Part shown: piece after piece, positions 6,918 to 14,900 of the stretch
How positions within the stretch are numbered: the first letter of the stretch is position 1
How the letters are laid out: the number at the start of each line of letters is the position of its first letter
Source: an uncultured Lachnospiraceae bacterium
GTDB taxonomy: Bacteria; Bacillota; Clostridia; Lachnospirales; Lachnospiraceae
Reading direction: 5' to 3'
Assembly: GCA_910577655.1 (NCBI GenBank)
Contig: CAJTOW010000094.1
Location: 1 to 16,632 of the forward strand
Length of the DNA stretch: 16,632 nt
Notes under the pieces: generated by a model
Told to the model about the DNA's origin: nothing
Databases searched by the model: none
Seen by the model: only the letters and a program-made list of their open reading frames with translations
Position numbers and translations under genes: made by a program

Positions 6918-6946
6918 ATCATATCATCAATGAGGGGAATTTTCAA
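6918..6946 (-). promoter_or_regulatory. Promoter of ilvD
   Basis: Read on the minus strand: TTGAAA (6946-6941), a 17-bp spacer, then TATGAT (6923-6918). Start near 6911, giving a leader of about 45 nt with no room for a T-box or attenuator. A perfect palindrome, GCCCTT-GA-AAGGGC (6951-6964), sits just upstream of the -35 and could be an operator. Confidence 0.75.
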
Positions 6947-6979
6947 TGTTGCCCTTGAAAGGGCTGGGTTGCTGGTTAT

Positions 6980-7050
6980 GGGGGATGGTAACAGTTGAGA
7001 TAGGTCAGCGTGGTGAACACGCAGACCTATCTCAACCGTTACGGGGGATG
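6980..7050. mobile_element. 55-bp perfect-hairpin element with 8-bp target duplication
   Basis: GGGGGATG occurs at 6980-6987 and 7043-7050. Between them, 6988-7042 folds almost completely: GTAAC-A-GTTGAGATAGGTC (6988-7006) pairs with GACCTATCTCAAC-C-GTTAC (7024-7042) apart from one A/C mismatch, and GCGTG/CACGC extends the stem to a 5-base GTGAA loop. There is no T-run after it, so a terminator is unlikely. The direct repeat suggests insertion. Its terminal GTAACAGTT resembles the GTTACAGTT end of the element at 2567-2717. The following 7051-7143, before the next promoter, shows nothing I recognise. Confidence 0.7.
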
Positions 7051-7143
7051 TTCCAGAACTGGTATCTGCCGGCCAGGGGAAACAATCTGGCTATGAACAG
7101 TAACATTTTTAACCTTATTTTCAACTTTTTCCATTAAATCAAG

Positions 7144-7172
7144 TTGACATATTTAAGTTAATTTAATATAAT
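7144..7172 (+). promoter_or_regulatory. Perfect consensus sigma-A promoter of the LacI-family gene, with internal operator
   Basis: TTGACA (7144-7149), a 17-bp spacer and TATAAT (7167-7172) match the consensus at all 12 positions. The spacer contains TTAAGTTAATTTAA (7153-7166), an imperfect palindrome centred on TTAA. Such a strong promoter on a regulator gene implies that it is held down by bound protein, most simply autorepression. Confidence 0.88.
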
Positions 7173-7215
7173 AAAGTTTAACAACAAACAAATGGAGAAC
7201 GGAGAACGGGGAGTA

Positions 7216-8220
7216 ATGAAAAAGAATGTTCGTTTGGCAGACATCGCGGAAAAGCTGCAGGTGAGTGTGGTAACAGTGTCCAATGCGCTGTCAGGCCAGA
7301 AGGGGGTCAGTGAGGAGCTGCGGCTGAAGATCCGCCAGGTAGCGGCGGAGATGGGATACCAGGCCAGGGGCACAGGAGAGACCTCTGGGAAGAAGGTGCT
7401 CAATGTAGGGGTGATTATTTCGGAAAAGTACCTGGGGGACTATCCCTCCTACTACTGGAAGGTATATCAGGAGCTGTCCCTGATCGCGGGGATCCACAAC
7501 TGTGTGATCCTCTTCGAGGTGTTGCGCCATGAACGGGAGCGGGCCAGGGAGCTGCCGCTGTTTGCCACAGAGCAGCAGATACAGGGACTGATTGTCATCG
7601 GGGAGATTGGCAGGCCGTATCTGGAGATGCTGGCCAGCCACCAGGAATTTTTCGTGGTGCTGGTGGATTTTATGAAGCAGGGGATTCCCCTTCACTCCAT
7701 TATGGCAGATAACTACTATGGCATGTACAAGATGGTCAATTACCTGATCGATCAGGGACACCAGAAGATTGCCTATGTAGGGACCCTGAAGGCCAGCAAC
7801 AGTATCACAGACCGGTATTTCGGATACAGGAAGGCTCTTCTGGAGAATGATATCCAGCCACGGGAAGACTGGGTGCTGGACGACAGAACCATGGAAGGCC
7901 AGATCGGGAATATAAAGCTCCCCCAGGAAATGCCTACTGCCTTTGCCTGCAACTGTGACCTGACGGCCAGCGAGCTTGTGAATCTGCTGGAGAGCCGGGG
8001 CTACCAGGTGCCGGAGGATATTTCCATCGTCGGCTTTGACAACTATCTCTATGAGGGCTTGTGCGATGTGAAGATCACCAGCTATGAGGTGGACATTAAG
8101 GAGATGGTACGGTGTGCCATCAAGACCGTGGTAGCCATGGTGGAATACGGAACGGCCCGGACCGATATGCGCCTGGTATCCGGGCGGGTGGTGATGAAGG
8201 AAAGCGTCAGACAAATCTAA
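7216..8220 (+). CDS. LacI-family transcriptional regulator
   Basis: A 334-residue cytoplasmic DNA-binding regulator. The helix-turn-helix is at about 5-25 (VRLADIAEKL then VVTVSNALSG). A periplasmic-binding-protein-like effector domain follows from about 60 (VLNVGVI) with typical segments IQGLIVIGE, GHQKIAYVG and EDISIVGFD. The hinge (about 49-60, ARGTGETSGKK) lacks the A-x-x-L hinge-helix motif whose leucine inserts into a central CpG in classic members, so its operator may be atypical. The ATG at 7216 matches the usual family N-terminus and follows a GGAG-rich stretch (7194-7213); the in-frame ATG at 7192 has no Shine-Dalgarno sequence before it. It is divergent from ilvD and upstream of the mannanase operon, which is the likely target. 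The effector is probably a mannan-derived sugar, inferred only from position. Confidence 0.92.
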   Translation: MKKNVRLADIAEKLQVSVVTVSNALSGQKGVSEELRLKIRQVAAEMGYQARGTGETSGKKVLNVGVIISEKYLGDYPSYYWKVYQELSLIAGIHNCVILFEVLRHERERARELPLFATEQQIQGLIVIGEIGRPYLEMLASHQEFFVVLVDFMKQGIPLHSIMADNYYGMYKMVNYLIDQGHQKIAYVGTLKASNSITDRYFGYRKALLENDIQPREDWVLDDRTMEGQIGNIKLPQEMPTAFACNCDLTASELVNLLESRGYQVPEDISIVGFDNYLYEGLCDVKITSYEVDIKEMVRCAIKTVVAMVEYGTARTDMRLVSGRVVMKESVRQI

Positions 8221-8234
8221 ACAGAACGTCAGGG

Positions 8235-8263
8235 GAACTCCGGGAAGGCCGGGGTTCTTTTTT
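8235..8263 (+). terminator. Rho-independent terminator of the LacI-family gene
   Basis: GAACTCCGG (8235-8243) pairs with CCGGGGTTC (8249-8257) with one T-G pair, loop GAAGG, followed by six T (8258-8263). It begins 14 bp after the stop codon. Confidence 0.88.
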
Positions 8264-8404
8264 GCTTTATAGGAAATTGCGTCCTATAAAGCAAAACCCT
8301 CCGGGGGATGCGCACTACGCGCAGAGGAAGATGGCTGCTGTCGCAGCCGCGCTCCGGCGCGAGAGTCCGGCCCGCCGGACTCTTTGTTCTTCTGTGGAAA
8401 TTGC
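8260..8404. repeat. Multi-hairpin array, probably a dispersed structured repeat
   Basis: Successive hairpins: TTTTGCTTTATAGGA/TCCTATAAAGCAAAA (8260-8274 with 8282-8296, perfect 15-bp stem, 7-base loop); TGCGC-ACTAC-GCGCA (8309-8323); GGCTGC-TGTC-GCAGCC (8333-8348); GCGC-TCCG-GCGC (8349-8360); AGAGTCCGGC-CC-GCCGGACTCT (8362-8383). GGAAATTGC occurs at 8272-8280 in the first loop region and again at 8396-8404. The array overlaps the T-run of the preceding terminator and has no coding signature. It may be a REP-like repeat or an RNA that insulates the regulator from the mannan operon. Confidence 0.6.
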
Positions 8405-8464
8405 TGCGGGAAATTTAGTATAGGATATACATCTACGGGGAACAAATTAAATTAAAGTATTTAA

Positions 8465-8478
8465 TTCAATTAACTGAA
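8465..8478. promoter_or_regulatory. Candidate LacI-family operator upstream of the mannanase
   Basis: TTCAATTAACTGAA is an imperfect palindrome centred on TTAA. It matches the reverse complement of the 14-mer in the LacI promoter (7153-7166) at 12 of 14 positions. It lies about 100 bp upstream of the proposed mannanase promoter. The surrounding DNA is A+T-rich, so chance similarity is possible. Confidence 0.4.
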
Positions 8479-8570
8479 TTGTTGGATTGGCTTTAATGGC
8501 AAATGCAACAAAAATATCTTCTGAATATCGTGTATAACTCACAAAAACTCCTGGAAAAGCAAAAAACATA

Positions 8571-8599
8571 TTGTATTTTTCTGAAATTAATACTATAAT
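8571..8599 (+). promoter_or_regulatory. Putative promoter of the mannan operon
   Basis: TTGTAT (8571-8576), a 17-bp spacer and a perfect TATAAT (8594-8599). The -35 matches only half of the consensus, so an activator may help, or the true promoter may be elsewhere in this A+T-rich region (8405-8657), which holds no gene. The leader to the ATG at 8658 would be about 50 nt, with AAAGGAG at 8645-8651. Confidence 0.5.
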
Positions 8600-8657
8600 T
8601 AAAGAAAATAAAAAGCTTTTTAAATTAAATTATAGATTAAATATAAAGGAGAACGGT

Positions 8658-11600
8658 ATGAAGACCAGAAACATGAAAACCGGAAGCAGGAAAGCGGCTC
8701 TGGTTCTGGCAGCGGTAATGGGATTATCCCCCTGCCTGACTATGATATCGCCAGCAGCGCCGGAGACCCAGGACATTTCCGGCACCCAGGGGACAGACGC
8801 ATCCGGTGTCCAGGCAGTTTCCGGAACCCAGGGGCCGGACACATCCAGTGCCCAGGCAGTTTCCGGCACCCATGGGACAGACATATCCGGTGTCCATGCA
8901 GCTTCCGTCACCCAGGGATCCGGCGCATCTGGAGAAATCAGCCGCATATGGGATTTCGCAGAGGACAGCCAGGGCTGGGTCTACGATGACAGCTGGGCCG
9001 GGGACAGTTATACAGGGGGCGGCGCCTGCGAGTATGATCCGGAGAAGCAGATGCTTCGGCTGAGTCTGGACTACTCCCTGAACAAGGACAATGGCTACAG
9101 CCAGACCGGCATCAGCCTCATAGAAGAGGGCGGCATTGATTACACAGACTTTAAGGCCCTGAATTTTGATCTTTATTACGATCCTGAGGCATATTCCACC
9201 GGACAGCTGACAGTGAAGGCTTTCGCCAACAATATCTTCCGGGATCAGAGCTGCAATGTGAACCAGACCTTCCCGGAGGATGTGGACGGTTTGAAGCTGG
9301 TCAGCGTGACTCTGGGCTGCGATCCTCAGTACACGCTGCGGGAACAGCCGGAGAAGCTGATGATCCAGCTGATCGGCAACAATTCCGATTACCACGGATA
9401 TGTGTGGATTGATAACATTTCCTTAAGCAGCGTCCGGAAAGAAAAATTTCTCAAGGAGAGTACCATACCAGTACATACAGATACGGTGATTGGCCATGAG
9501 GCAGACGGTCTGGTGGTCAACGGAACTAAGACCACCTATGCCGGGGATGTGCAGCTGGCAGATCCCCAGGCAGACGCAGCTACCGTGGCCATGTACCAGT
9601 ATCTGAAAGCGGTGGGAGAGTCGGAAGGGACTTTGTTCGGCCACATGGAGGACACGGTTCTCAAGGCGGGCGCCGCAGACCTAAGCGATTCCGATACCAG
9701 AGATGTCACGGGCTCCCTGGCGGCTATCATCGGTATGGACTGCGGCGGAAGCTTCTCCGGTTTTGCCTCAAAGTATAACAGCCGCTATCCGGAAGGCACA
9801 CAGCTTCCGGATACCAATGAAGGGAATATCCGGGCGGCGGCCCTGTTCTCCAACCGGGCCATTGCCGAGGGCGGCATCATTACCTTATCCTCCCATATGC
9901 CCAACTTTTCTGGAACCGTGAAGCTGGAGGGAACATTTGACAAAAGCTATGATAATTACGATTTCCGTGGGGCCGATTCCTACAACCTTACAGGAAACTG
10001 TATGAACGAGATCCTGCCTGGCGGACTGTATCATGACGCGTTCCGGGCCCATCTGGACCTGATCGCCGATTACGTCAGTCAGGTGGAGGGGCCGGTGCTG
10101 TTTCGGCCTTTCCATGAGAATACAGGAAGCTGGTTCTGGTGGGGCAAGGCTTTCTGCGATTCCCAGACCTACAAGAACGTATTCAAATATACGGTAGAGT
10201 ATCTGCGGGACGAGCGGGGGATCCACAATCTTCTGTATCTGTACGGGCCAGGGTCTGAGGCCTCCACGGCGGCAGAGTACGAGGAGCGGTATCCAGGTGA
10301 CGAATATGTGGATATGGTAGGCTTTGATACTTATGACAACAACCCGGTTCCTGACGAGGAAGGCTACACCTTCCTGGATACCTTCGAGAATACGGTGAAG
10401 CTGACAGATGCATTTGCCAAGGATCATGGAAAACTGTTTGCGGTGACAGAGACCGGTATGTCCTTTGCCAGGGACGGCGGCATCACCGAGGCAGGCAACC
10501 GGAGGCCGGAATGGTACACGGAGATCCTGGATATCATCACTAAGCCGGAGTATGACTGCTGCTACTTCATGCTGTGGTCCAACTACTCCCGGGCAGGAGG
10601 CTATTATACACCCTTTGTCACAGAGATGCGGGACAATGGAGTCCGGTTCGGACACGAGCTGTTAGACCCGTTCATCTCCATGTATAATAATAGGAAGAGC
10701 ATCTTCGCCAGCGATCAGGCGGCGGTCATGAAGGATGTGCTGGCCGGAAGCCTGAAAAAGCCCCAGGTGAAGCCCTATAGAAATGTCAGCGGCTATATTA
10801 CGGCTCCCGTATCTGGTACACGTCTTCTGGATGAGACCCTGCTGACTGCCAGACTGAACCAGGAGGTGTCCCAGGCCCAGTTTAAGATCAGGGGAAATGG
10901 ACAGGAAGCAGTGGTGGATGCCATGGTAACAGGAAGAAAGGCCGAGGCGGTTCTGGCTGAGGATGTGCTGGCCGGTCTGGGAGAAGCGGCAGACGGAACC
11001 GTGACACTGTACGCAGACGGAGAACAGCTCCAGGAGCTTTCCGTGCTGCTGAATATAGAACCCAGGCCAGAGGATCCGCTTCTCGTTGATGATTTTGAGT
11101 CCTATGCAGGTCTGGAGAATCTGCTGGTTAGCAGTTGGTCCTCCAACAAGGACGGGGGCTGTGAGGCAAGGATCACCTTAAGCGACCGGTTCTCTGCAGA
11201 TGGAAGCTTTGCCCTGCAGTTCGACTATACGGAGACCCGCAATGGCTGGGCCGGCTGTGAGTTTGCCAAGGAGACCGACTGGTCAGACTGCAATGCCCTC
11301 CAGTTCTGGGTGATGCCTGACGGCAATAACCAGAAGACAGTGATGCAGATCAAGACAACGTCCGGCGGCGGCTACGAGGCCTATCTCCAGGAGTATGCGG
11401 AGTATGCCCAGAGCGATATGCCCCTTCTGGTGACCCTGCCCTTTGAGGAATTTGTAGATAAAAACGGCAGAGGCCCCCTGACCAGTGAAGCTGCGGCAGG
11501 TATTTCAGGATTTGGCATCTGGATCAATGCCATCCCGGATTCGCCGGCCATGGGGGAGGACGGCACGGTCACCGGAACCATGTACTATGACGAGATCCGC

Positions 11601-11894
11601 GCCGTGAAGACCACTGCGGCAGGCCCGGTATTCGAAAAGCAGGAGCTGTCCGGAGAAGCGGCAGAGGCGGCAGCAGGCAGTGGTGCGGATACAGAACAGG
11701 ACAGATCCGGCAGTTCAGACCAGACAGCCAGTGACGGCGGCAATGGAGAGAACACGGGAAATGCAGACGGCAAAAAGGCTGCATCCACTGTCACGGCAGG
11801 CATGTATGTGGTGCCGGTGGTATCTGGCATGGTGGCGGTGATGTCCCTGATCTGTCTGGTCCTGCTGGCTCTTGGAAAAAGAAGGAAAGACTGA
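8658..11894 (+). CDS. Membrane-anchored GH26 beta-mannanase with two carbohydrate-binding-like domains
   Basis: A 1078-residue exported enzyme predicted to cut beta-1,4-mannan chains at the cell surface. In order: signal peptide (1 to about 35); 14-residue tandem repeats (41 to about 95); a beta-sandwich carbohydrate-binding-like domain (about 96-255); the GH26 catalytic domain (about 291-680) with acid/base E487 in FRPFHENTGSWFWWG and nucleophile E598 in VTETG, 111 residues apart as expected for the family; a second binding-like domain (about 808-985, DDFESYAG to MYYDEIRAV); an acidic, S/G-rich linker; and a C-terminal membrane helix (about 1049-1072) ending GKRRKD. There is no LPXTG sortase motif, so anchoring is by the helix. 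The ATG at 8658 has AAAGGAG 6 bases before it; the in-frame extension to 8571 overlaps the promoter. The next gene starts 27 bp later. The CBM family numbers cannot be fixed from sequence alone. Confidence 0.93.
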   Translation: MKTRNMKTGSRKAALVLAAVMGLSPCLTMISPAAPETQDISGTQGTDASGVQAVSGTQGPDTSSAQAVSGTHGTDISGVHAASVTQGSGASGEISRIWDFAEDSQGWVYDDSWAGDSYTGGGACEYDPEKQMLRLSLDYSLNKDNGYSQTGISLIEEGGIDYTDFKALNFDLYYDPEAYSTGQLTVKAFANNIFRDQSCNVNQTFPEDVDGLKLVSVTLGCDPQYTLREQPEKLMIQLIGNNSDYHGYVWIDNISLSSVRKEKFLKESTIPVHTDTVIGHEADGLVVNGTKTTYAGDVQLADPQADAATVAMYQYLKAVGESEGTLFGHMEDTVLKAGAADLSDSDTRDVTGSLAAIIGMDCGGSFSGFASKYNSRYPEGTQLPDTNEGNIRAAALFSNRAIAEGGIITLSSHMPNFSGTVKLEGTFDKSYDNYDFRGADSYNLTGNCMNEILPGGLYHDAFRAHLDLIADYVSQVEGPVLFRPFHENTGSWFWWGKAFCDSQTYKNVFKYTVEYLRDERGIHNLLYLYGPGSEASTAAEYEERYPGDEYVDMVGFDTYDNNPVPDEEGYTFLDTFENTVKLTDAFAKDHGKLFAVTETGMSFARDGGITEAGNRRPEWYTEILDIITKPEYDCCYFMLWSNYSRAGGYYTPFVTEMRDNGVRFGHELLDPFISMYNNRKSIFASDQAAVMKDVLAGSLKKPQVKPYRNVSGYITAPVSGTRLLDETLLTARLNQEVSQAQFKIRGNGQEAVVDAMVTGRKAEAVLAEDVLAGLGEAADGTVTLYADGEQLQELSVLLNIEPRPEDPLLVDDFESYAGLENLLVSSWSSNKDGGCEARITLSDRFSADGSFALQFDYTETRNGWAGCEFAKETDWSDCNALQFWVMPDGNNQKTVMQIKTTSGGGYEAYLQEYAEYAQSDMPLLVTLPFEEFVDKNGRGPLTSEAAAGISGFGIWINAIPDSPAMGEDGTVTGTMYYDEIRAVKTTAAGPVFEKQELSGEAAEAAAGSGADTEQDRSGSSDQTASDGGNGENTGNADGKKAASTVTAGMYVVPVVSGMVAVMSLICLVLLALGKRRKD
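8778..8945 (+). repeat. 42-bp in-frame tandem repeats in the mannanase gene
   Basis: Copies start at 8778, 8820, 8862 and 8904 (the last degenerate) and encode 14-residue units such as SGTQGTDASGVQAV and SGTQGPDTSSAQAV. They form a Ser/Thr/Gly-rich spacer between the signal peptide and the first binding domain. Copy number is likely to vary between strains by slippage. Confidence 0.85.
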
Positions 11895-11921
11895 TCAATA
11901 TCTGCGGAGAGGAGAACAAAC

Positions 11922-14900
11922 ATGAAGATTTTGCCAAAGCTTTGGGAAAACATGATGGCCAGACGGACCATGAGCATTGTACTCTGTGCGGCCTTAAGTG
12001 TGACGGCTACAGGAATCTGCGCGGCCACTACTTCGGATCTAGCAGAGGAGACGGCAAGAGCCAGGGAAGCAGTTGCAGCTGTGGAAGAAACCACAGGCGA
12101 ATCTGCCGCCCGGGACGGGGAGCACCCGGGCCAGTCTCAGGTATCCACAGAGAAACTGGAAGGGATCCCCCTGGAAAATGATACCGGCGCCCAGGATGAG
12201 CCGGAGGAGGAAGACACCCGCTGCATCCATACCTTCACCCAGGCGTGGGCGGGCTACGAGTGCAAGCTTACAGACTATGTCAGCGGCTATGAGCCGGGAG
12301 ACGAGGTGCGGATCCAGGCAGTCTTCAACAAGCAGGTGGGCAGTCAGTTCGGAATGTACATAGACGGAGCCTGGAATGCATTTCCGGGAGAGGGAAAGAC
12401 CAGGAACATCACCCTGATCCCGGACAGTGATTATCTTAACATCCAGATTACCGATATGAAGGGGCTGCCTTCCGTGAATCTGGCCGACATTTCCGTGGAA
12501 ATATCCAAAAAGGGCGAGGCGGATTCTGGCAGCTATCTGCACCGGTTCACCGGACTGTGGCAGGGCTTTGAGACCAGATTCTCGGATTACAACCCGGACT
12601 ATGAGCCGGGGGATGAGGTGAAGGTTACCGTGGTCTACAACAAGAAGGTTACCAGCCAGATGGGGATGAACATTGGCGGCGCCTGGACCACGGAAAGCGG
12701 GGAAGGCAAGACGCTGGTGAAGACCATCACCCCGGATAACGATTATCTTAATATCCAGATTTCCGACATGTGGGCAAGTTATTCCGTGGGCATTGTCTCC
12801 ATCAGTGTGGAGATCACCAAAAAAGGCCCCGGCGTGTCAGCCTACGGCGGAGGAGGCGGTCTTACTACCCGCAACTATACGCAGCCTGGAGATTATCTTT
12901 TGTTTAACGGAGAAACCAACGAGTCCTACAACTGCAATGATGCCTGGATTCAGTACTGCGCGGATACCGACTACCTGACCCTGACCTATACCTGCGCTCC
13001 GGAGCATGAGAACTGGGGCGTCCTGGGATGGCAGGCGACTCTGGACGGAGAGTGGACCAACGGCCCCTCCTACAGCGCCGACGCAGGGGATTCCACCAGA
13101 GAAGTGAGCCAGACCTTCAGCGTCCGCTACCTGCGCAAGATGATGGGCATCACTGAGGATACAAATGTAGGTTCTCTGAGCCTGGGCGCCTGGAGCGAAG
13201 GACAGATCAAGGATCTGACTCTTCATGTAGGCTCTGAGATCCCCAGGGATATGCACCTGTTCCAGGACGGCGCCCCCAACCAGGCCTGGGTCTGCACGGA
13301 TATTGAGCGGATCCTGGACCTGCCTGATGAAAAATACATCTGCGTCCAGTATACCTGCGCCACTCCGGACTATGAGGGCTGGACGATTCTCACATGGGGC
13401 GCCTCGGTCAACGGCGAGTGGAAGAACGGAAAGAGCTACAAGACCTCTACCAGAGAGGCCACAAGAAATCATTTCGACAGCATGCGTATGGATGCCTTCC
13501 GGAATATGCTGCATCTGAGCTGGGACGCAAAAGTGGATTCCGTCACCCTGTCAGCCTACAATGACGGGCGGATTCTGGATATCTGGATCAGTGATACCAA
13601 GGTGGAGGATCCAGGCAACTCCAAGAAGGATAAGGTGGATAAGGAGTCCAGATACTCCTCCGGCAACGGCGGCCTCTGGAACCGGGTGGAGGGTACTGAA
13701 GGAGACGCCTATGACCAGAATATTTCCCTCAATGGCTGGGAATGGGCATCTGGTGATAAGTCCCTGAAAGATGAAGACAAGATCATCCAGAGCCTGCGGG
13801 AGCAGACTTACCTGGTCCTGGAATATACTCCTAAGGACGCGGACGCCCCCAGTCTCCAGTTCACCATGTGGGATGGGAAACAGAAGCAGATCGCTGCGTC
13901 GGACGCAGGAGACGGAAGGGCCATCTTCGCCTACAAAGACATTGCCGTAGAGCTGTCCGGCTATCTGATTCCCCAGGAGATCAGGAATCTCCAGGTCAGT
14001 GCGTCGGAGGATGATATCACGCTGGTCAGGGTGAGGGTGGTTAAGGATGACAGCGACCCCAAGGATGTGCCCATCGCCGTACTGACAAGTGACTGGAGCG
14101 GATTTGGCACGGAGATCAGCAAGTGGCATTCCGAGTTCCAGGTGGGAGATACGGTAACTGTCACTGTCACCTTTGACAAGCGGGCACCAGGATATATTGC
14201 TTACAATTCCAGTCCCGACAACTGGGACCGGGGAGCGGAGATGTACGGTGAAGTCATCACCCGGACATTTTGTCCTTACAATGACCACATGGATATTACT
14301 ATCGGCGCAATACCTGAGAACAAGCGATATGTGATCATCCGGGACATTAAGGTGGAGATTGCCGGAAAGCGGAATTTCAATGATTATGTGATTCTTGAGG
14401 GCGGCGCCAACATGGGCCGTCTGGCCTGCACCACCAGGGAAGCAGCCACCGCGGCCCTGACTGATGCAGAGATCCAGGAAGGAACCAGGCTGGTGCTGAC
14501 CATGGAGAAGGCAGAGCCTGATGCCCAGGAGCAGGAAGCCGTCCGGGCCGTATTCGGTGATCAGGCGGAGGATGTCCATGTGGCACTGGCGGTGGATATC
14601 AACGTCTACAAGGAAGATAGCAAAAAAAACAGAACCCGGATCACGGAGACTATGAGTCCCATCCCGCTGAAAATCACGGTTCCCAGGGATCTTGAGAAAA
14701 CGGGAAATGATTTCGCCATGGTGCGTGACCATGAGGGCGAACTGGAGTTTCTGGAAGATAGGGACGGTAACCCGGATACGGTGACCTTCCGGTCGGATGC
14801 ATTTTCCAGATTTACCATGGTATATGGAGAGCCGGGGGCATTTGACGGAATCAGCGGAGCAGTAAGGTCCTTCCGCTCTGAGTGGGATACCTTCAGCACC

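Noticed and set aside
7291..8214. 307-codon open frame on - opposite the LacI-family gene
   Set aside because: It is a shadow of a clear regulator gene; the translation resembles no family and has no RBS.
8272..8404. GGAAATTGC direct repeat as a 9-bp target duplication of the multi-hairpin array
   Set aside because: The perfect 15-bp hairpin at 8260-8296 has its left arm outside the first copy, so the repeat appears to be part of the structure and not its flank.
8778..8945. Regular 42-bp repeats as a possible CRISPR array
   Set aside because: The units are contiguous, in frame and encode a Ser/Thr-rich spacer; there are no unique spacers and no cas genes.
13551..14732. 393-codon open frame on - inside the large repeat protein
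   Set aside because: The + strand frame is continuous from a good RBS and signal peptide at 11922 and shows recurring modules, so the opposite frame is a by-product of codon bias.
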